DNA of 9,770 nt. It comes from Actinomycetota bacterium. GTDB taxonomy: Bacteria > Actinomycetota > Actinomycetes > S36-B12 > UBA5976. Positions 6,654-9,770 of this stretch are shown here, piece after piece (position 1 is the stretch's first letter; each line of letters opens with the position of its first letter). The stretch covers positions 1 to 9,770 of the forward strand of contig JAFMIT010000056.1 in the NCBI GenBank assembly GCA_017853815.1, read 5' to 3'. The notes beneath the pieces were generated by a model. The model made no database searches and had not been told where the DNA came from. It saw nothing but the letters and a program-made list of their open reading frames with translations. The translations under genes were made by a program, and so were the position numbers.

Positions 6654-6896
6654 TCACCCAGCGACGATGTCGCCCGTGGGGTCTGATACCTGGACGCCGA
6701 GATTCTCGAGGTAGGCAATCGCAGCATCGAGAGCTTCGTCGGAGCCAGTCACTTCAATGACCATCCAGCCCACGTGGTTCGAGATGTTGGCACGACGAAT
6801 GCTTGGTACGACATCAAACTGCTTGACGATTTGGTAGATGACGGGTTCGGTGACCTGGTTTTCAGGGAAGGTCAACTGCAAGTGGCGAACGGTCAT
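6654..6896 (-). CDS. Stand-alone NIL-domain protein
   Basis: The whole 80-residue protein is one NIL domain: RHLQLTFPENQVTEPVIYQIVKQF (4-27), IRRANISNHVGWMVIEVTGSDEALDAAIAYLENLGVQV (33-70), a ferredoxin-like beta-alpha-beta fold. NIL domains usually sit at the C-terminus of methionine ABC transporter ATPases (MetN), where they bind methionine and inhibit transport, or on ferredoxins. A free-standing NIL protein could be a small amino-acid sensor or partner subunit; that is inference. AAGGAG, within the last codons of the upstream DUF1232 gene, lies 5 nt before ATG 6896, and only 2 bp separate the genes, so co-translation is expected. The stop at 6654 abuts the start of the unknown small gene. 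Confidence 0.85.
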   Translation of the reverse strand: MTVRHLQLTFPENQVTEPVIYQIVKQFDVVPSIRRANISNHVGWMVIEVTGSDEALDAAIAYLENLGVQVSDPTGDIVAG

Positions 6897-6898
6897 AA

Positions 6899-7228
6899 CT
6901 ACTCCTTGAGAGGTTCTGGTAGTCCAAGGATGGCACGAGCTTTTGTTCGATGCTCCTCGGTCACACTGCTGCGGACTTTAGCGAGTGCGGCGATGATGAT
7001 GGTGAGGTCGTCGAGCTGACCAGCCGAAACAATGAAGTCCGGGACAAGATCAAAGGGATCAATCCAGTACAACAGAGCGCCCGCGATGATGGCTTTGTCG
7101 CGCATGCTGGTGCTTGAGTCACGAAGGGCATAAAACATTGCGACCGCATCGACGGCGAAAGGCACTTTGCGACCAAACCTGCGTACGGTCGCCCAAAACG
7201 ACTCGTCGTTGAATTCGGTCTGGCTCAT
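6899..7228 (-). CDS. DUF1232 (YkvA-like) protein
   Basis: The 109-residue product carries the intact DUF1232 signature WIDPFDLVPDF (55-65) followed by QLDDLTIIIAALAKV (71-85). Upstream is FGRKVPFAVDAVAMFYALRDSSTSMRDK (18-45). In this family the signature lies between two short hydrophobic segments; many members are membrane associated and none has a settled function. ATG 7228 lies 6 bp after the leuA stop, and its GAGGTAGGA ribosome binding region overlaps the end of leuA, so it is translated from the leuA mRNA. It is paralogous to the gene at 5740-6135. Confidence 0.85.
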   Translation of the reverse strand: MSQTEFNDESFWATVRRFGRKVPFAVDAVAMFYALRDSSTSMRDKAIIAGALLYWIDPFDLVPDFIVSAGQLDDLTIIIAALAKVRSSVTEEHRTKARAILGLPEPLKE

Positions 7229-7234
7229 GGTGTC

Positions 7235-8983
7235 CTACCTCTGCGCGCGGTTCACGGCAGAAATTACGGCCTTGAGTGATGACGTGACAATCGACGGATC
7301 GATTCCCGCGCCCCACAGCACCCGTTCGCCCACAGCGCACTCCAGATACGAGGCCGCACGGGCATCACCACCGGCCGACATCGCATGTTCTGCGTAGTCG
7401 AGAACACGGACGTCCACGCCGTAACCAGCGAGTGCCTGGCAGAACGCGGCGATGGGGCCGTTCCCGGTGCCAGTGAGTGCAACATCGGTGTCGCCGTCGC
7501 GCAGTGTGAAGTTGACGGTCGTGTCACCGTCGACAGCACTGTCTTGCTGAACTGACTTCAACGAGAAGCGACCCCAGGGCGCTGCCGGATTGGGCAGGTA
7601 CTCATCTTGGAAGATGTTCCACATTTGCTCCGGTGTTACTTCGCCACCTTCTTCATCGGTGTGCTGCTGAATCACGTGGCTAAATTCAATTTGGAGTCGA
7701 CGCGGAAGTTCGAGTTTGTGCTCCGTTCGCATGATGTAGGCGACGCCACCTTTGCCTGACTGCGAGTTCACGCGGATGACGGCTTCGTATGAACGGCCGA
7801 CATCTTTTGGATCAATCGGCAAGTAAGGAACTGCCCAGCGGAAGTCATCCACTTCGACGCCTGCTTCAGCCGCATCTTTCTTCATCCAATCGAAGCCCTT
7901 GTTGATGGCATCTTGGTGAGAGCCCGAAAATGCGGTGAACACCAAATCGCCGCCGTAAGGATGGCGCTCTGCCACCGCCAGTTGGTTGCAGTACTCGACT
8001 GTGCGACGAATGTCGTCGATATCGCTGAAGTTGATCTGCGGATCGATGCCCTGCGAAAACAGGTTCATGCCCAACGTCACGAGACACACGTTGCCGGTGC
8101 GCTCGCCATTGCCGAAAAGGCAACCCTCAATGCGATCAGCACCTGCCATGTAGCCAAGTTCCGCGGCTGCAACCGCAGTGCCGCGGTCGTTGTGTGGATG
8201 CAGTGACAACACGATGCTGTCGCGCTGTGCGAGATTGCGGCTCATCCACTCGATGGAGTCGGCGTACACGTTTGGTGTCGCCATTTCAATGGTCGCAGGC
8301 AGATTAATGATGAGCTTGCGTTCGGGCGTCGGCTGAATCACCGCGGTGACGGCATCGCAGACTTCGAGTGCGTAGTCGAGCTCTGTGCCCGTGTACGACT
8401 CGGGTGAGTACTCGTAGTAAACCTTCGTGACATCACTGACGGTCTTCTCGTACTCGAGGCACCACTTCGCGCCCTGCACTGCGATGTCTTTGATGCCGTC
8501 TTTGTCTTGGCCGAAAACGACGCGACGTTGCAGGGTGGATGTCGAGTTATAGAAGTGCACGATGGCCTGCGGTGCGCCCTTGATTGCTTCGTACGTACGA
8601 GCAATGAGGTGTTCGCGAGCCTGCGTCAGGACCTGAATAACGACGTCATCGGGAATCAGATTTTCATCGATGAGCATTCGGACGAAATCGAAGTCGGTCT
8701 GCGACGCTGATGGGAAGCCCACTTCGATTTCTTTGTAACCCATCTTGACGAGCAGCTCAAACATGCGACGCTTGCGTTCTGGGGTCATTGGATCGATGAG
8801 CGCCTGGTTGCCATCGCGCAGGTCGACGGCACACCAGCGGGGCGCCTGTGTGATGGTTTTGTTCGGCCACGTGCGATCGGCGAGGCTGATCGGGATGAAC
8901 GGGCTGTAGCGCTCAAATGGCATGGACGACGGTTTTTGGGCGTTGCGAATGTCGTACTGAGACTGAGGTGTCTGAGAGGTCAC
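7235..8983 (-). CDS. leuA: 2-isopropylmalate synthase (LeuA2 type)
   Basis: Condenses acetyl-CoA and 2-oxoisovalerate to 2-isopropylmalate, the committed step of leucine synthesis. The 582-residue protein has the HMGL-like TIM barrel (about 45-320) with DLRDGNQAL (54-62, metal ligand D57), SLHPHNDRGTA (260-270, metal ligands H262 and H264) and GNGERTGN (291-298, ligand N298), a linker region, and a C-terminal LeuA dimer domain (about 440-582) that senses leucine in relatives. It resembles Mycobacterium LeuA but is shorter (644 residues in M. tuberculosis), lacking the repeat-bearing region there. GTG 8983 is used as start because GAAGGA (8992-8997) lies 8 nt upstream; ATG 8923 is the next in-frame choice and is less supported. 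It is the first full-size gene of a four-gene unit and sits behind a leucine-codon leader. Confidence 0.97.
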   Translation of the reverse strand: MTSQTPQSQYDIRNAQKPSSMPFERYSPFIPISLADRTWPNKTITQAPRWCAVDLRDGNQALIDPMTPERKRRMFELLVKMGYKEIEVGFPSASQTDFDFVRMLIDENLIPDDVVIQVLTQAREHLIARTYEAIKGAPQAIVHFYNSTSTLQRRVVFGQDKDGIKDIAVQGAKWCLEYEKTVSDVTKVYYEYSPESYTGTELDYALEVCDAVTAVIQPTPERKLIINLPATIEMATPNVYADSIEWMSRNLAQRDSIVLSLHPHNDRGTAVAAAELGYMAGADRIEGCLFGNGERTGNVCLVTLGMNLFSQGIDPQINFSDIDDIRRTVEYCNQLAVAERHPYGGDLVFTAFSGSHQDAINKGFDWMKKDAAEAGVEVDDFRWAVPYLPIDPKDVGRSYEAVIRVNSQSGKGGVAYIMRTEHKLELPRRLQIEFSHVIQQHTDEEGGEVTPEQMWNIFQDEYLPNPAAPWGRFSLKSVQQDSAVDGDTTVNFTLRDGDTDVALTGTGNGPIAAFCQALAGYGVDVRVLDYAEHAMSAGGDARAASYLECAVGERVLWGAGIDPSIVTSSLKAVISAVNRAQR

Positions 8984-9099
8984 GATGTTTTTCCTTCAAA
9001 TCTGCGGGTGAGTGTTTCCGGCAACGCGAATTCCCGCAGCGAGGAGGCCGGTTAGAGGGCCTCGCTGCGGCGACGAAGGAGGAGTCGACCGCGCAACAT
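8984..9099 (-). promoter_or_regulatory. leuA leader RNA: leucine-responsive attenuator
   Basis: Three competing pairings are visible in the transcript. An 11-bp perfect stem joins 9060-9070 with 9034-9044 (CCGCAGCGAGG / CCTCGCTGCGG), with the leader-peptide stop in its 15-nt loop. A 7-bp stem joins 9033-9039 (CTGCGGG in RNA) with 9002-9008 (CCCGCAG) and excludes the first. The leuA Shine-Dalgarno GAAGGA (8992-8997) is exactly complementary to TCCTTC at 9075-9080, inside the Leu-Leu codons; this pairing can enclose the 11-bp stem. No U-run follows either stem, so control of translation is more likely than Rho-independent termination. A ribosome stalled on the Leu codons would cover 9075-9080 and free the leuA start. 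Leucine attenuation of leuA is known in actinobacteria; this particular switch is inference. Confidence 0.65.
9052..9099 (-). CDS. leuA leader peptide, leucine rich
   Basis: A 15-codon frame from ATG 9099 to TAA at 9052-9054 reads MLRGRLLLRRRSEAL: five leucines, three of them consecutive (codons CTC CTC CTT at 9076-9084). An upstream in-frame ATG at 9111 adds MLTP and gives 19 residues with six leucines. I favour 9099 because TATGCT at 9107-9112 is a -10 box placed 7 nt before it, so this peptide would be leaderless; the 9111 start has only a distant GAGGG. The peptide is presumably not functional as a protein: its translation reports leucyl-tRNA supply. It overlaps the left arm of the leader stem and lies 68 bp upstream of leuA. 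Confidence 0.7.
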   Translation of the reverse strand: MLRGRLLLRRRSEAL

Positions 9100-9106
9100 G
9101 GGCGTG

Positions 9107-9112
9107 AGCATA
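9107..9112 (-). promoter_or_regulatory. -10 box of the leuA leader transcript
   Basis: TATGCT on the minus strand matches TATAAT at four of six positions. The expected start is about 7 nt downstream, at or next to ATG 9099 of the leader peptide. No -35 is evident; the -35 zone would fall over the leuB start codon. Confidence 0.45.
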
Positions 9113-9119
9113 CCGCTTG

Positions 9120-9131
9120 TACCCTCTGCCC
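9120..9131 (+). promoter_or_regulatory. Leaderless promoter -10 of leuB
   Basis: TACCCT at 9120-9125 is followed by six bases and ATG 9132. The region has no Shine-Dalgarno before the start. The box lies 7 bp from the leuA leader -10 on the other strand, so the two promoters are back to back. Confidence 0.45.
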
Positions 9132-9770
9132 ATGACTCGAACCGTTAATCTCGCAGTAATCGCCGGCGATGGCATCGGCACCGAAGTGGTCGCCGAAGGT
9201 CTCAAGGTCCTCAACGCTGTCGCCCCTGCGCACGGCCTGGCTTTCACCACGACTGACTACGACCTTGGTGCTCGTCGTTACAACGCCACGGGGGAGACCC
9301 TGCCTGCAGCTGCGCTCGCCGAGATTCGTCAGCACGATGCGATTCTCTTGGGTGCCATCGGCGATCCTTCGGTTCCACCTGGCGTGCTTGAGCGCGGTCT
9401 GTTGCTCGCAATGCGGTTTGAACTCGACCACCACGTCAATCTGCGTCCCGTGCGCCTGTTCCCAGGTGTCACCTCACCTGCTGCTGGCAAGGGTCCAGAA
9501 CACATCAACTTCGTCGTGTGCCGTGAAGGCACCGAAGGTCCGTATGCAGGTGCCGGTGGTGGCATCCGCAAGGGCGGCCAACACGAGATTGCCGTCGAAG
9601 AAAGCATTAACACGGCGTACGGCGTCGAGCGCATCGTGCGCGATGCATTCGAGCGTGCGACTCGTCGACACAACAAGGTGACCCTCGTTCACAAGACCAA
9701 CGTGCTTGTTCACGCTGGTTCGTTGTGGAGCCGCATCTTCAACGAGGTGGCACGCGAGTACCCAGGCGTC
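9132..9770 (+). CDS. leuB: 3-isopropylmalate dehydrogenase, N-terminal part
   Basis: Oxidatively decarboxylates 3-isopropylmalate with NAD+ to 2-oxoisocaproate, the third step of leucine synthesis. The first 213 residues are present; the frame is open at the window end, so about 40 percent of the usual 340-360 residues is missing. Visible are GDGIG (12-16), LGAIGDPSVPPGVLERGLLL (73-92), substrate arginines R95, R105 and R131 (in REGTEGPY), and HKTN (187-190) with the catalytic Lys188. Sequence is very close to mycobacterial LeuB. ATG 9132 is the natural start since MTRTVNLAVIAGDGIG fits the family N-terminus and it lies 6 nt after a -10 box. It is divergent from leuA across a 148-bp region, so both leucine genes could be controlled from one place. 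Confidence 0.95.
   Translation, partial: MTRTVNLAVIAGDGIGTEVVAEGLKVLNAVAPAHGLAFTTTDYDLGARRYNATGETLPAAALAEIRQHDAILLGAIGDPSVPPGVLERGLLLAMRFELDHHVNLRPVRLFPGVTSPAAGKGPEHINFVVCREGTEGPYAGAGGGIRKGGQHEIAVEESINTAYGVERIVRDAFERATRRHNKVTLVHKTNVLVHAGSLWSRIFNEVAREYPGV

Noticed and set aside
9034..9070. The 11-bp stem as a Rho-independent terminator
   Set aside because: The right arm is followed by GAATTCGCG on the transcript, with no U-run, so it fits a translation-control element better.
1..9770. Mobile elements, CRISPR arrays, tRNA or rRNA genes
   Set aside because: No transposase or integrase motif, no regularly spaced direct repeats and no tRNA- or rRNA-like stretch was seen; gene content is housekeeping in character.

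Overview
The window looks like chromosomal DNA of a moderately high-GC member of the Actinomycetota. The LeuB sequence, the 528-residue ASB/ACT-type SerA, the LeuA2-type isopropylmalate synthase with a leucine-codon leader, a polyphosphate-glucokinase-like ROK kinase, and several genes that start right after a TANNNT -10 box with no Shine-Dalgarno (leaderless) all point that way. Spacing is tight: several intergenic gaps are under 10 bp. Genus cannot be read from this; a compact environmental actinobacterium is plausible. I see no mobile element, phage gene, tRNA, rRNA or CRISPR array.

Left part (1-1738): the C-terminal end of a quinone oxidoreductase faces a minus-strand pair, a hemolysin III/PAQR-type membrane protein followed by a small secreted lipoprotein. 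In front of the pair lies a striking nested palindrome (1571-1607) that reads as two overlapping TetR-type operator sites.

Middle (1739-6135): serA (first step of serine synthesis) is followed by a ROK-family kinase with its own leaderless promoter. A convergent pirin gene has an SD, a recognisable promoter and a perfect 12-bp palindrome at its predicted transcription start. Divergent from it is a leaderless GNAT acetyltransferase of the RimJ/RimL type. It converges on a DUF1232 gene.

Right part (6268-9770): a minus-strand operon runs leuA - DUF1232 - NIL-domain protein - unknown small protein, with junctions of 6 bp, 2 bp and a stop/start junction of a few bases. Divergently, leuB is cut by the window end. 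The 148 bp between leuA and leuB hold the most informative regulatory region: back-to-back -10 boxes, a leucine-rich leader peptide missing from standard gene lists, an 11-bp perfect stem that starts inside that peptide, a competing 7-bp stem, and a sequence in the Leu codons exactly complementary to the leuA Shine-Dalgarno. This suggests control of leuA translation by ribosome stalling on leucine codons.

Together the window joins serine and leucine biosynthesis genes with several small, poorly understood proteins that ride in the leucine operon.
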